A stretch of DNA of 64,000 nucleotides. Origin: UBA2386 sp046306335 (GTDB taxonomy: Bacteria; Planctomycetota; UBA1135; UBA2386). Numbering within the stretch: position 1 is the first letter of the stretch; the number at the start of each line of letters is the position of its first letter. Made by a program: the position numbers and the translations under genes. This document shows, one piece after another, positions 35,165 through 44,188 of this stretch. Where the stretch lies: NCBI GenBank assembly GCA_046306335.1, contig JBKDXM010000040.1:1-64000 (forward strand). The letters are read 5' to 3'. The notes under the pieces are model-generated. The model was not told where the DNA came from. It searched no databases and was given only the letters and a program-made list of their open reading frames with translations.

Positions 35165-37468
35165 CTACTTGCCGGCCTTGCCGTCCTGCGGCGGCTCCGC
35201 CTGCTGCCGCAGCCATGCCGCCGCCGGGTCGACGACGTCGCCCTTCCTGCCCTTGCAGGTGTCCTTGCCGGCGAAGGCGGCGAGCAGCCTCTGCGCCCAG
35301 GCGCGCTTGGGCTCGGCGCCGCGCACGGTCCGGCCGAGCGCCTGCAGGCGGCGCTTGAGGTCCTCGCCGGCGCGCTTGGTGCGCTCCGTCGCCGGCCGGT
35401 CGGCGTGCGCCGCGACCAGCGCGACGCAGTGCGCGTCGAAGCCGGCCTCGCCGCCGAGCGTGCGCCAGCAGCGCGCCAGGAGGCCGGCGTCGTCGCAGTC
35501 CTGCGCGTCGAGCGCGGCCAGCATGGCCTCGACCTCGCCGCGGTCGGCGGGGGCCGGCAGCGCGCCGATGCGCGCGTGCACGAGCGCGAGCAGCGTGCGG
35601 CGCAGCAGCGCGTGCGCCTTGGCGTCGGGCAGGGCGTCGTACGTCCGTCCCAGGAGGTCGCCGAGCCGCAGCAGGTCGGCCGGCGCGTCGAGGGCCTCGC
35701 TGGCGGCTTCGACCGCGGCGACGGCGAACGGATTGGCCGCCAGCGCTGCGGCGGCGAACGCCGACGCCTCGGCGCGGCGCTGCTCCGGCGGCAGCGCGTC
35801 GAAGGCCGTTCGCATGGCCAGCGTGTCCACGAAGGCGCGGAAGCCGTGGTTGACGGCCGCGGCGACCGACTGGTGGATCGCCATCGGCTTGCGGCCGCCG
35901 TCGTCGTCGAAGCGCCATTGCGCGTGCACCGAGGTCACTTCGTCGCCGCCGGTGGCGTACTGGTCGCCGACGCAGGCGTAGCGCCCGGTCTTCGGGTCGT
36001 GCGTCATCTTCACGACGGCGCAGTGGCCCGGCTGGCCGGCGGTCGACGACGGGATGCCGCAGATGCGGTACGTCCGGGCGCCGATGTTGCCCATCGTTCC
36101 GCACACGCCGCCGTCCTTCCACATCATCTGGATCGAGCCGTAGGCGAAGGCGAACGGGCTCGACCGGCGCGCCGACTGCATGTCGAACTGCTGCGCGATG
36201 TCGCCGATGTACTCGCCGTACGTGCGCATCTCGCCGTCGTCGCGGAAGCGCGCCCAGATGTCCTCGCGCTCGCGCAGCGGCTGGTCGTCGGCGACGAGCA
36301 TCGTCAGCACCGGCCATGGCGCGTTCAGCGGGAAGCGCGGCCACTGCCTCGCCTGCTTCACGTCGGGCGGGAACGGATGGGCGTCGTTGCGCACGAACCA
36401 CGCCATCGACTCGGCGAACGTCGGCGCGCGGTCGCGCTCGCGCGGCATGCGGCCCTTGCTGCGGTACGCGGCCTGGAACAGCTCGTGGGCGGCGGCGATG
36501 CGGCCGCGCAGCGCTTCGTCGCCGACGGCGGCAGTGCTGCGCCAGTGCACGACACGGTCGCCGCAGTCGATCGCCACGTCGGGGTGCCCATGCGCAGCCA
36601 TGTAGGCGTTGAACTCCTTCTGCAGCGCGGCCGAGGCGATGACGTCGGCGGCGAGGAGGCCGCGCGACACCTTCTTCGTCACGGGGACCGCCTTGCCGCG
36701 CGGCTTGGCGACGCCGCGCTCGTCGTACTCCAGCGGCGGCAGTTCGCGGGTCTCGACCTCGACCTCGATCGGCGCGTGCGACTCGAGGAAGTTGACGATG
36801 TGGTCGTCGCGGTCGAGCGGCCGGTCGGCTGCGTTGGTGTCGATGCGTTGGCGCGGATCGCCGCCGATCGCCAACTGCAGCGGCGGCCGCGGCCCGACGT
36901 GCGGCAGTCCGGTCGGCGGCGCCTCGTCGCCGTCGTTCCACGGCGACGCGGCCGGCCGCTCCTGGCGGAACGACGCCTCGATGGCGAAGGCCAGGGCCAG
37001 CTGCGGGTGGCGTTCGCGCACGGTCGCCGGCCCGAGGTCGAGGTCGAGCGACCGCAGCGCCAGCAGCACCGGCAGCGGGTCGCGCCGGCAGCCGTACACC
37101 GTGGTCCGGCGGATCGGGTCGGCGTCGACCCAGCCGACGAAGTCGGCCGGCAGCACGATGCCGCGCTGCTCGCATGCGGCCAGCGTGCGTTCGCGCGCAG
37201 CCGCGACGTGCACGGCCGCGCGGGCCGACCACGCCGCCGCCGCGGGGGCCGCGGGTTGGGCCACAGGCGCGGGCGCGGCCGGTGTGCCGGGGGCCGTGCC
37301 CGCAGCGGTGGCCTGCGCGCGCAGCCCGGGCAACGCCAGCAGCACGAGCAGCAGCGAGCGCAGCAGGCGCGGTGGGGCCGGTGCATGCTGCGCGCGCCCC
37401 GTCGCAGCGGTTGGCGCGGGAGAGGTCGGCGAGGCGGGGGCGACGAAGGCGGCGGCGGAACGGCGCAT
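35165..37468 (-). CDS. large exported protein, possible transglutaminase-like Cys/His fold
   Basis: The 767-residue protein has a long basic N-region and a hydrophobic segment (LLRSLLLVLLALPGLRAQ), so it is predicted exported. I recognise no confident family. A segment around residues 455-495 has a conserved-looking Cys followed by a Gly-Ile-Pro turn and a His: GGVCGTMGNIGARTYRICG, then STAGQPGHCAVV. This order resembles a papain/transglutaminase-like core. The upstream half contains helical and charged stretches; the C-terminal third is Ala/Leu-rich helical. It lies 23 nt downstream of the RAYT transposase gene on the same strand. Confidence 0.6.
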   Translation of the reverse strand: MRRSAAAFVAPASPTSPAPTAATGRAQHAPAPPRLLRSLLLVLLALPGLRAQATAAGTAPGTPAAPAPVAQPAAPAAAAWSARAAVHVAAARERTLAACEQRGIVLPADFVGWVDADPIRRTTVYGCRRDPLPVLLALRSLDLDLGPATVRERHPQLALAFAIEASFRQERPAASPWNDGDEAPPTGLPHVGPRPPLQLAIGGDPRQRIDTNAADRPLDRDDHIVNFLESHAPIEVEVETRELPPLEYDERGVAKPRGKAVPVTKKVSRGLLAADVIASAALQKEFNAYMAAHGHPDVAIDCGDRVVHWRSTAAVGDEALRGRIAAAHELFQAAYRSKGRMPRERDRAPTFAESMAWFVRNDAHPFPPDVKQARQWPRFPLNAPWPVLTMLVADDQPLREREDIWARFRDDGEMRTYGEYIGDIAQQFDMQSARRSSPFAFAYGSIQMMWKDGGVCGTMGNIGARTYRICGIPSSTAGQPGHCAVVKMTHDPKTGRYACVGDQYATGGDEVTSVHAQWRFDDDGGRKPMAIHQSVAAAVNHGFRAFVDTLAMRTAFDALPPEQRRAEASAFAAAALAANPFAVAAVEAASEALDAPADLLRLGDLLGRTYDALPDAKAHALLRRTLLALVHARIGALPAPADRGEVEAMLAALDAQDCDDAGLLARCWRTLGGEAGFDAHCVALVAAHADRPATERTKRAGEDLKRRLQALGRTVRGAEPKRAWAQRLLAAFAGKDTCKGRKGDVVDPAAAWLRQQAEPPQDGKAGK

Positions 37469-37491
37469 CGGGCCAGTGTAGACCGGCGGCG

Positions 37492-38307
37492 TCATCCCGT
37501 CCGCGGCGCCTCCGCCAACCCGATCCGCCCAAGCTGCCGCCAGCCGACGCCCGCCAGCCACGTGCGTGCGTGCGCGACCGGCGGCGGGATGCCGTCGATG
37601 CCGCGCACCTCGATGGCGTCGACGAAGCCGTCGAACCACGGCGCCGAAGTGAACATGTCCGGCCCGTCGAACGCCGCGATCATGCGCCCCTGCGCCGCGT
37701 GTTTGCGGCCGTTCCCCAGCACGTAGACCAGCGCGTTGCGCACCTCGCGCGGGCTCTTGAGCGCGCGGTCGTGGTAACGGTCGGCGAAGACCTTGCCTTT
37801 GCGTCCCCAGAGCTTGTTGAGCCCGCGCGCCAGCCGGATGAGCAGCCCCTGCAGCCCGCGACTCAGCGCGGTGCGGTCCTTGGCCTCGACGACGAAGTGC
37901 AGGTGGTCGTTGAGGATGGCGAAGTGCAGCAGCCGGAAGCCGAACCGGTCCTTGCCGCGCGCGAAGTGGGTGAGCAACGCCGCGCGTTCCGCGCGGTTGC
38001 GCAACCGCGGCAGGTGCTGACGCAGCTTCACGGTGACCAGCGCGGGGTGGTAGGCCGCGTGCGCAGGCCGCGTCGTGCGCGCCATCAACGGCGCAGCGCC
38101 GTTGGGCTTGCGCCCGGCCCCAGGCCGCGCGCCGCCGCGCTGGCGGAACGGCAGCGCGCCTTGCACCGGCCGCCGCCCAGCCTTGCCCCGGGCCTTGCCC
38201 CGGCCCTTCCCCGGTTTGCAAGTCGACGCCTGCGCCAAAGGCCTCCGCGAGACCCCATGCGCCTTCTTCGACCGCAGCTTCTTTGGCGATTCACCCGACA
38301 CAGTCAT
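37492..38307 (-). CDS. REP-associated tyrosine transposase-like (RAYT/Y1) protein
   Basis: The 271-residue protein has a basic N-terminus with RGGARPGAGRKP. A Y1_Tnp (HUH) domain follows: the HUH pair in LNDHLHFVVEAKDR and the catalytic Tyr in FADRYHDRALKSP. RAYTs nick and join single-stranded palindromes (REP sequences) and are usually single-copy chromosomal genes rather than mobile insertion sequences. Upstream lies a 650-bp non-coding stretch with direct and inverted repeats, and a promoter candidate is at 38354-38382. The ATG at 38307 is the first in-frame start with plausible sequence. Confidence 0.85.
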   Translation of the reverse strand: MTVSGESPKKLRSKKAHGVSRRPLAQASTCKPGKGRGKARGKAGRRPVQGALPFRQRGGARPGAGRKPNGAAPLMARTTRPAHAAYHPALVTVKLRQHLPRLRNRAERAALLTHFARGKDRFGFRLLHFAILNDHLHFVVEAKDRTALSRGLQGLLIRLARGLNKLWGRKGKVFADRYHDRALKSPREVRNALVYVLGNGRKHAAQGRMIAAFDGPDMFTSAPWFDGFVDAIEVRGIDGIPPPVAHARTWLAGVGWRQLGRIGLAEAPRTG

Positions 38308-38963
38308 GCCACGCCTCGAACGTCCCAACCAACGACCGCTCTTTGAATGCGCACTAATACAACACGCCAACCCGCCACACAACCAGCGTTCTGAAGATGT
38401 CCGGGTCGGTTTCGTTCTGTCGTGGTCCGTTGCGGTGCGGTGCGGTGCGGTGCGGTGCGTTTCCGTTCTGGCTGGAGGCGGCAACTGTGGTGGTGGCGGC
38501 GGTAGTGGTGGCCGTGGCGGCGGTGGTGGTGGACCTGCGTTGCCAGTTGTCCGGGTGCCGAAGATGGCGTCGGCGATGCTGCGTGCGCTCGCGTCCCGGC
38601 AGTCCCTGCAGGTGCTTCGCCTGAGATGGAGCGGTCGAGGCCGGCTGCGGTCTGGGGTTCGGCGCGGCGTGGCATGTCGGCGGCCCTGGCCTGCGGTTGG
38701 CTGGCGCCTTGGCCGTTGGGAACCTTGGCGGCGTTGCCCCTCCGCGGCGCCGGATCTCCTTCTTCCCAGCCTTTCGAAGCCTCCCCGCTGCGGTTGGTTG
38801 CCCTGTCGCGCCCGCAACGTCTCTGGCCCCGGAGGCCGTCAGCGAGGAATCGTCCGGGTGGGGGCCAAGATGGAGCGACGCTGCGCCGACAGGGCAACCA
38901 AGACGGAGCGCTCTCGACCCGGCGACAGGGCAACCAACACGGAGCGCTCTCGACCCGGTATCC
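38308..38963. repeat. repeat-rich intergenic region upstream of the RAYT gene
   Basis: About 650 nt without a convincing gene. It holds five TGCGG pentamers (38431-38455), a Gly-codon-like GGT/GGC simple repeat (about 38486-38535), and two tandem 36-bp units (38887-38922 and 38923-38958) preceded by a decayed third copy. The 15-mer TTGGTTGCCCTGTCG at 38794-38808 is the exact reverse complement of the first 15 bases of the tandem units. Open frames across it in several directions are low-complexity and unlikely to be genes. A target array for the adjacent HUH transposase is inferred. Confidence 0.6.
38354..38382 (-). promoter_or_regulatory. candidate promoter for the RAYT gene
   Basis: On the minus strand TTGTGT (38377-38382) and TATTAG (38354-38359) are spaced by 17 nt, in an AT-rich island about 46 nt upstream of the RAYT start. 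The -10 matches four of six consensus bases and the -35 three. Pattern evidence only. Confidence 0.3.
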
Positions 38964-39761
38964 CTAGCTGCCCCGGCGCGCCCCGCCCTCCCCCAACCAC
39001 CTGCTCGCCTTGCGCTTGGTCTCGATCCGCTCGCCCAGGTGCTTTCGCGCCCCGGCGAGCACCACCGCCACCGCCTCCGCGACGTCGTCGGTCACCACGA
39101 TCCGCTCCAGGTCGGCGGCGTCGATCGTGCCGTGCGCGAGCAGCGACTCGCGGAAGAACGCCAGCAGGGGCCGCCAATACTCCGTCCCCATCAGCACGAG
39201 CGGGAAGTCCTCGATCTTGCGCGTCTGGATCAGCGTCGCCGCCTCGAACAGCTCGTCCATCGTGCCGAATCCCCCCGGCAGCACGACGAAGGCGTAGCTG
39301 TACTTCACCAGCATGACCTTGCGGACGAAGAAGTAGCGGAACTCGACGAAGCGATCGAGGTGCGGGTTCGGCTGCTGCTCGTGCGGCAGCGTGATGTTGC
39401 AGCCGACGCTGAGCCCGCCGGCCTCCCTCGCACCGCGGTTGGCCGCCTCCATGATGCCGGGGCCGCCGCCGGTCATCACCGTGAAGCCGGCGCGCGCGAG
39501 GCCCGCGCCGACGTCGCGTGCCATGCCGTACCAGCGGTTGTCCTCGCGGAAGCGCGCCGAGCCGAACACCGTCACGCACGGCGGCAGGAAGTGCAGCGCG
39601 CGGAAGCCCTTGATGAACTCGGCGCCGATGCGGACCACGCGCACCAGCTCGCCGAAGCGGCTGCGCGGCTCGGTCAGGAAGCGCTGCTCGCTGACGTCGC
39701 GCGAGGCCTTGCCCCAGCCATGGCCCTCGCCGTCGCCGCGCTGGCCGCCGCCGAACCTCAT
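38964..39761 (-). CDS. LOG family (TIGR00730-type) protein
   Basis: The 265-residue protein has a Rossmann-like LOG/lysine-decarboxylase-like fold with the hallmark LPGGFGTMDELFEA motif and TVMTGGGPGIMEAANRGA. LOG enzymes hydrolyse nucleoside 5'-monophosphates with a cytokinin-type base or related nucleotides; several bacterial members act on AMP. It starts at ATG 39761, overlapping the stop of the upstream lipoprotein gene (ATGA). Confidence 0.88.
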   Translation of the reverse strand: MRFGGGQRGDGEGHGWGKASRDVSEQRFLTEPRSRFGELVRVVRIGAEFIKGFRALHFLPPCVTVFGSARFREDNRWYGMARDVGAGLARAGFTVMTGGGPGIMEAANRGAREAGGLSVGCNITLPHEQQPNPHLDRFVEFRYFFVRKVMLVKYSYAFVVLPGGFGTMDELFEAATLIQTRKIEDFPLVLMGTEYWRPLLAFFRESLLAHGTIDAADLERIVVTDDVAEAVAVVLAGARKHLGERIETKRKASRWLGEGGARRGS

Positions 39762-40237
39762 CGCACGAGCACGTCGACGACGCGTTCGTCGGCGAACAGC
39801 GCGCGCACGAGGTCCGCGCGTTCCGTCCCGGTGGCCGTGCGCAGGCGCTCGATCCGCTGCGGGTCGACGCCGTTGGTCTGCGGGTTCGGGCCCATCGCGC
39901 CCGGCGACAGGCTCGCGAAGGGCGTCGCGAACGCGAGCAGCCAGCCGCCGAAGCCGCCCTCGATCGCGTAGTCCTCGCTCAGCAGCGCGCGCACGCCCTG
40001 CACCGGCGCCCAGAGCGTGTCGATCCAGTCGAGCAGCAGCCCGCTGAACAGCGCGGGCACGAGCGGCGTGTCGTCTTCGCTCTCCAGTGCGCCGAACTGC
40101 CGCTCCATCGCCTCCAGATCGACGGCGCGGCCGCCGACGACCTGCACGGTCGCCGGCCGCCGCTCGATCCACAAGCACTGTCCGCACGAGGCGAACAGGA
40201 ACAACCCGGCGAGGGCTACGGCGCGCAGCGGCGGCAT
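39758..40237 (-). CDS. lipoprotein of unknown function
   Basis: The 159-residue protein has a clear lipoprotein signal (MPPLRAVALAGLFLFASC; lipobox LFASC). The mature part is acidic with a hydrophobic middle (VPALFSGLLLDWIDTLWAPV) and no family I recognise. It is tightly coupled with the LOG gene downstream and lies 11 nt after the purQ stop. Confidence 0.65.
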   Translation of the reverse strand: MPPLRAVALAGLFLFASCGQCLWIERRPATVQVVGGRAVDLEAMERQFGALESEDDTPLVPALFSGLLLDWIDTLWAPVQGVRALLSEDYAIEGGFGGWLLAFATPFASLSPGAMGPNPQTNGVDPQRIERLRTATGTERADLVRALFADERVVDVLVR

Positions 40238-40248
40238 GGCGACGGAGC

Positions 40249-41049
40249 TTATCCCTCGGCCTTGGCGACGCGCACCATCTCGCGGAACACCACCATGCCG
40301 TCGCCGTCCTCGGGCAGGCTGCCGCGTTCGATCTGCGTGCGGCGCCAGTCGGGCATGTGCGTCGGCAGGAAGCTGCGGTCGGGGTGCGGCATGACGCCGA
40401 GCACGCGGCCGCTGCGGTTGGTCAAGCCGGCCATGCCGAGCGGCGCGCCGTTGGGGTTGGCGGGGTACTGCTCGGTCGGCTTGCCCGCGGCGTCGACGTA
40501 CAGCGCGACGGCGTAGCCCTCGTCGAGCAGCAGCTTCTGCATGGCGGCGTCGCGCGCGACGAGGCGGCCCTCGCCGTGCGCCGCCGGCCAGCGCAGCGTC
40601 AGGTCCGCCGGCAGGAACACGCAGCGCGACTTCTGCGTGCGCAGCGTCACCCAGCGGCACTCGTAGTGGTTGCTGAGGTTGTGGGTGAGCGTGACCTCTT
40701 CCTCCAGCCGGTCCTGCGTGCACGGCAGCAGGCCCAGCCGCACGAGCACCTGGAAGCCGTTGCAGATGCCGAGCACGAGGCCGCCGCGTTCGACGAAGCG
40801 CAGGAGGCGGTCGCCGAGCCGACCCTTCATCTCCTGCGCCAGCACGCGACCCGAGCTGATGTCGTCGCCGTACGAGAAGCCGCCGGGCACGACCAGCGCC
40901 CGGTAGCGGTCGAGCGCCTCGGGCTGCGCGAGCAACTGCTGGATGTGCAGGTACTCCGGCGCGCCGCCGGCGCGTTGGCAGGCGAAGTGCGTCTCGCGCT
41001 CGCAGTTGATGCCGGGCGCGCGCAGGACGAGGACCTTGGGCGAGCTCAC
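40249..41049 (-). CDS. purQ: phosphoribosylformylglycinamidine synthase, glutaminase subunit
   Basis: The 266-residue protein is a class-I glutamine amidotransferase. The nucleophile elbow is GICNGFQVLVRLGLL, with the family start VLRAPGINCERE and the catalytic His/Glu region GVMPHPDRSF. It supplies ammonia for FGAR to FGAM conversion in purine synthesis. It is longer than Bacillus PurQ (about 227 residues) and has an insertion near the Cys-Arg-Trp segment in the middle. It starts at GTG 41049, which overlaps the purL stop. Confidence 0.93.
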   Translation of the reverse strand: MSSPKVLVLRAPGINCERETHFACQRAGGAPEYLHIQQLLAQPEALDRYRALVVPGGFSYGDDISSGRVLAQEMKGRLGDRLLRFVERGGLVLGICNGFQVLVRLGLLPCTQDRLEEEVTLTHNLSNHYECRWVTLRTQKSRCVFLPADLTLRWPAAHGEGRLVARDAAMQKLLLDEGYAVALYVDAAGKPTEQYPANPNGAPLGMAGLTNRSGRVLGVMPHPDRSFLPTHMPDWRRTQIERGSLPEDGDGMVVFREMVRVAKAEG

Positions 41050-43943
41050 TTCGTGCCTCCGGCGACGAGGGTCTGGTCGAGGTCGAGGGGACGCTTCCAC
41101 GCCGCTTCGAGTTCAGAGACCGGCGCGGAGCAGAGCAGCGCGCCGCCGTTTCGGATCACCACGTTCGGCTCCTTGGTCACTTCGCCGACGACCGCGTGCG
41201 GCACGCCGGCGAGGTTCGCGGCGAGGTCCGCCAGCCGGTCGGGCGGCACCTCCAGCAGGAAGCGGCTCTGCGACTCGCTGAACAGCAGCTGCTCCGGCCG
41301 CAGGCCGGCGGGGGCGACGACCTTCTGCAGGTCGAGCGTCACGCCGAGCTTGCCGCCGATCGCCATCTCGACCGCGGCGGCACCCAGCCCGCCTTCGCTC
41401 AGGTCGTGGGCGCTGAGCACGGCGCGCGCTCCGATGGCGCGGTGGACGGCGCGCAGCGTCGCGTGCGCGCCCTTCTTGTCGACGCGCGGGGCGTTGCGGC
41501 CCAGCTGGCCCTTGGTCTTGTAGTAGACGCTGCCGCCGAGCTCGTCCTTGGTCGCGCCGACGAGCACCAGCAGCGACCCGGCGCGCTTGCAGTCGGTCGT
41601 GAGCGTGCGCGCGACGTCCGGCACGATCGACATCGCGGTCACCAGGATGCAGCCGGGGATGCGGATGGTGCGGTCGCCGGCGCGGAACTCGTTGTGCAGC
41701 GAGTCCTTGCCCGACACGAACGGCGTGCGGTACTCGAGCGCGAGGTCGCACAGCGCCTCGGTCGCGCGCACCAGCTCGCCGAGCGCCTGCGGGTCGCGGG
41801 TGTTGCCCCAGCAGTAGTTGTCGAGCACGACCGTGTAGTCGGGGTCGCCGCCGGCGGCGACGATGTTGCGCATCGCCTCGTCGAGCGCGCACTCGGCCAT
41901 CGCCGCCGGATCGATGCGGCTGTAGCGCGGGTTGAGGCCGTTGGCGAGCAGCACCCCGCGGCGGCTGCCGAGCTTCGGCGCCAGCACGGCGGCGTCGGCC
42001 GGGCCGTCCTCCTTGACGCCGCACAGCGGCTTGCCGGCGGACGCCGCCTGCACCTCGTGGTCGTACTGGCGCACGATCCACTCCTTGCTGCAGACGCCGT
42101 AGTCCGACATCACGGCGCGCAGCGCGCCGGCGAAGTCCTGCTCGGCCGCCAGCGCCGGCTCGCTCAGCTGCGGCGCCACGTAGACGGCGTCGCGGACGCG
42201 CACCGGCAGGCCCTTGTGCAGGAACTTCAGGTCGAGGTCGGCGTGCACCGCGCCCTGGTACTTCACCACCAGCCGGTCGTCGGCGGTGAAGCGGCCGAGC
42301 ACGAACGCCTCGCAGGCTTCCTCCCGGCAGACCTGCAGCGCGCGCGCCAGCTTCTCCTGCGGCACCGCGAGGACCATGCGCTCCTGCGCCTCGCTGATCC
42401 AGATCTCCCACGGCGACAGGCCGGCGTACTTGAGCGGCGCATCGCCGAGTTCGACGACGGCGCCGAGGCCCTCGCTCATCTCGCCGACCGCGGAGCTGAA
42501 GCCGCCGGCGCCGCAGTCGGTGATGGCCGTGAACAGGTCCTCGTCGCACAGGCGCATGACCGCGTCCATCGCCTTGCGTTCGGTGATCGGGTCGCCGATC
42601 TGCACGGCGCCCGAGCTGACCTTCTCGCTCTCGGTGTGCAGTTCGAGCGAGCTGAAGGTCGCCCCGTGGATGCCGTCGCGGCCGGTGCGGCCGCCGAGCG
42701 CGAGGATCACGTCGCCGGTGCGCGCCTGCTTGTGCGCGCGCGCGGTCGGCAGGATGCCGACGTTGCCGACGTAGACCAGCGGGTTGCCGACGAAGTTCTC
42801 GTCGAAGTGCACGCTGCCGTTGACCGTCGGGATGCCCATCGGGTTGCCGTAGTCGCGCACGCCCGACACGACGCCCTTGAGCAGCGTCAAGGGATGCATG
42901 CAGCCCTGCGGCAGCTGCGCCGGCTTGAGGTCCGGCGGCGCGAAGCAGAACACGTCGGTGCTGGCGATCGGGCGGGCGCCGAGGCCGGTGCCGAGCACGT
43001 CGCGGATCACGCCGCCGACGCCGGTGCCAGCGCCGCCGAACGGCTCGATCGCCGACGGCCGGTTGTGCGTCTCGACCTTGATGCACACCGAGTGCTCGTC
43101 GTCGAACTTGACGATGCCGGCGTTGTCGACGAACACCGACACGCAGAAGTCGCGGTCGAGCGTGTGCGTGACCTTGGCGATCGTGCTCTTCAGCAGGTTC
43201 TCGATCAGCCGGCCCTCGAAGCGCACGTTGCCGGTGAGCGTCTTGTGCTTGCAGTGCTCGCTCCACGTCTGCGCCAGCGTCTCCAGCTCCATGCGCGTCG
43301 GCGCGCGGCCGAGCGCCTGGAAGTGCTGCTGGATCGCCGTCATCTCGACGCCGTCCAGCGCGAGGCCGCCGTCCTTCGACAGCTTCTCGAGCCCCGCCGT
43401 GTCGAGGTGGACGAGCGGGATCGGGTGCACCGCGACGTCGGTGCGCGCCGCGGCGGTCGGCAGGCCGGCGGGCAGCGCGTCGAGCAGGACGTCCTGCACG
43501 ACGTCGTTGGCGAGCGCCTTCCTGGCGGCCTGCAGCAGGCGGGCCGCATCGGCCGCGCCGCGCACGTCGAAGGCCTTGTAGGTGCCGGCGGCCACGGCGG
43601 GCAGGCCCATGTCGGCGAGCGCCTTCTGCACCGAGTGCGCGACGGGGTCGGTCACGCCGGCGCGCGGCACGACGGCCACCATGTGCGTGCCCGGTGGCGG
43701 CACCTGCGCCGTGCTGTCCGGCGCGTGCACGACGAAGTGGTCGATGACCGGGTCGCACAGCACGGCGCGCGCGAAGGTGCGCACGTGCGCCTCGGGCAGC
43801 TCGGCGGCGAGCAGGTAGCCGCGGCGGCTGCGCACGTCGGTCACGCCATCGAGGCCGGCCCCGCGCAGTGCGCGCAGCGCCGAGTTGCCCATCGGGTCTT
43901 GGTGTTCGGGGCGGACGAGGACGTCGATGCGCCAGGCTTGCAT
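41046..43943 (-). CDS. purL: phosphoribosylformylglycinamidine synthase PurL with two N-terminal PurS-like domains
   Basis: The 965-residue protein begins with two tandem PurS-like domains. The first spans about residues 5-85 (DPMGNSALRALRGAG, VTDVRSRRGYLL). The second spans about 98-175 (GVTDPVAHSVQKALADMG). The PurL catalytic part begins near residue 200 and contains EHCKHKTLTGNVRFEG, GVGGVIRDVLGTG, FCAPPDLKP-like segments and GGRTGRDGIHGATF. In Bacillus PurS is a separate small subunit; here a PurS pair is fused to PurL while PurQ remains separate (next gene). The N-terminal pair may mimic the PurS dimer built into large PurL enzymes. The ATG at 43943 begins the first PurS domain. Confidence 0.93.
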   Translation of the reverse strand: MQAWRIDVLVRPEHQDPMGNSALRALRGAGLDGVTDVRSRRGYLLAAELPEAHVRTFARAVLCDPVIDHFVVHAPDSTAQVPPPGTHMVAVVPRAGVTDPVAHSVQKALADMGLPAVAAGTYKAFDVRGAADAARLLQAARKALANDVVQDVLLDALPAGLPTAAARTDVAVHPIPLVHLDTAGLEKLSKDGGLALDGVEMTAIQQHFQALGRAPTRMELETLAQTWSEHCKHKTLTGNVRFEGRLIENLLKSTIAKVTHTLDRDFCVSVFVDNAGIVKFDDEHSVCIKVETHNRPSAIEPFGGAGTGVGGVIRDVLGTGLGARPIASTDVFCFAPPDLKPAQLPQGCMHPLTLLKGVVSGVRDYGNPMGIPTVNGSVHFDENFVGNPLVYVGNVGILPTARAHKQARTGDVILALGGRTGRDGIHGATFSSLELHTESEKVSSGAVQIGDPITERKAMDAVMRLCDEDLFTAITDCGAGGFSSAVGEMSEGLGAVVELGDAPLKYAGLSPWEIWISEAQERMVLAVPQEKLARALQVCREEACEAFVLGRFTADDRLVVKYQGAVHADLDLKFLHKGLPVRVRDAVYVAPQLSEPALAAEQDFAGALRAVMSDYGVCSKEWIVRQYDHEVQAASAGKPLCGVKEDGPADAAVLAPKLGSRRGVLLANGLNPRYSRIDPAAMAECALDEAMRNIVAAGGDPDYTVVLDNYCWGNTRDPQALGELVRATEALCDLALEYRTPFVSGKDSLHNEFRAGDRTIRIPGCILVTAMSIVPDVARTLTTDCKRAGSLLVLVGATKDELGGSVYYKTKGQLGRNAPRVDKKGAHATLRAVHRAIGARAVLSAHDLSEGGLGAAAVEMAIGGKLGVTLDLQKVVAPAGLRPEQLLFSESQSRFLLEVPPDRLADLAANLAGVPHAVVGEVTKEPNVVIRNGGALLCSAPVSELEAAWKRPLDLDQTLVAGGTK

Positions 43944-44188
43944 GCGGTGGTCGCGGTGGCGGCGGCGCGGCACGGCCGGCGCGGCGGCATTCGCCGCGGC
44001 CCGACGTGCGCGCGTCCGTTTGCCGTCGCGCGAGCGGCGCACGATGCAGGACGCGGCGAGCACGCGCAAGCGCGCGCCGCGACGGCGGCGAGGCGGCGGC
44101 GCGGCATCCTCTCCACAAGGCTGGCGAGAACTTTCCCCACTGGCGACGCGCACCAGGGAGGTGCGCGCCGCGCGGTCGTCGCGCGCGA
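43944..44188. other. 245-nt intergenic region upstream of purL
   Basis: Between panB and purL on the minus strand there is no gene. It should carry the purL-purQ promoter. Reading the minus strand there is a GGGGAAAGTTCTCGCC patch (about 44127-44142) of lower GC content, but no clear -35/-10 pair. Confidence 0.35.

Noticed and set aside
37492..38307. Insertion sequence or transposon boundary around the Y1 transposase
   Set aside because: No terminal inverted repeats or target duplication flank it; RAYT genes are normally resident, so no mobile element is claimed.
38304..38933. 209-codon minus-strand frame in the repeat region
   Set aside because: It translates the simple repeats into His/Arg/Pro runs, has no domain and no ribosome-binding site.
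38431..38960. CRISPR array
   Set aside because: The 36-bp units are directly adjacent without spacers and number only two to three; no cas genes are present.
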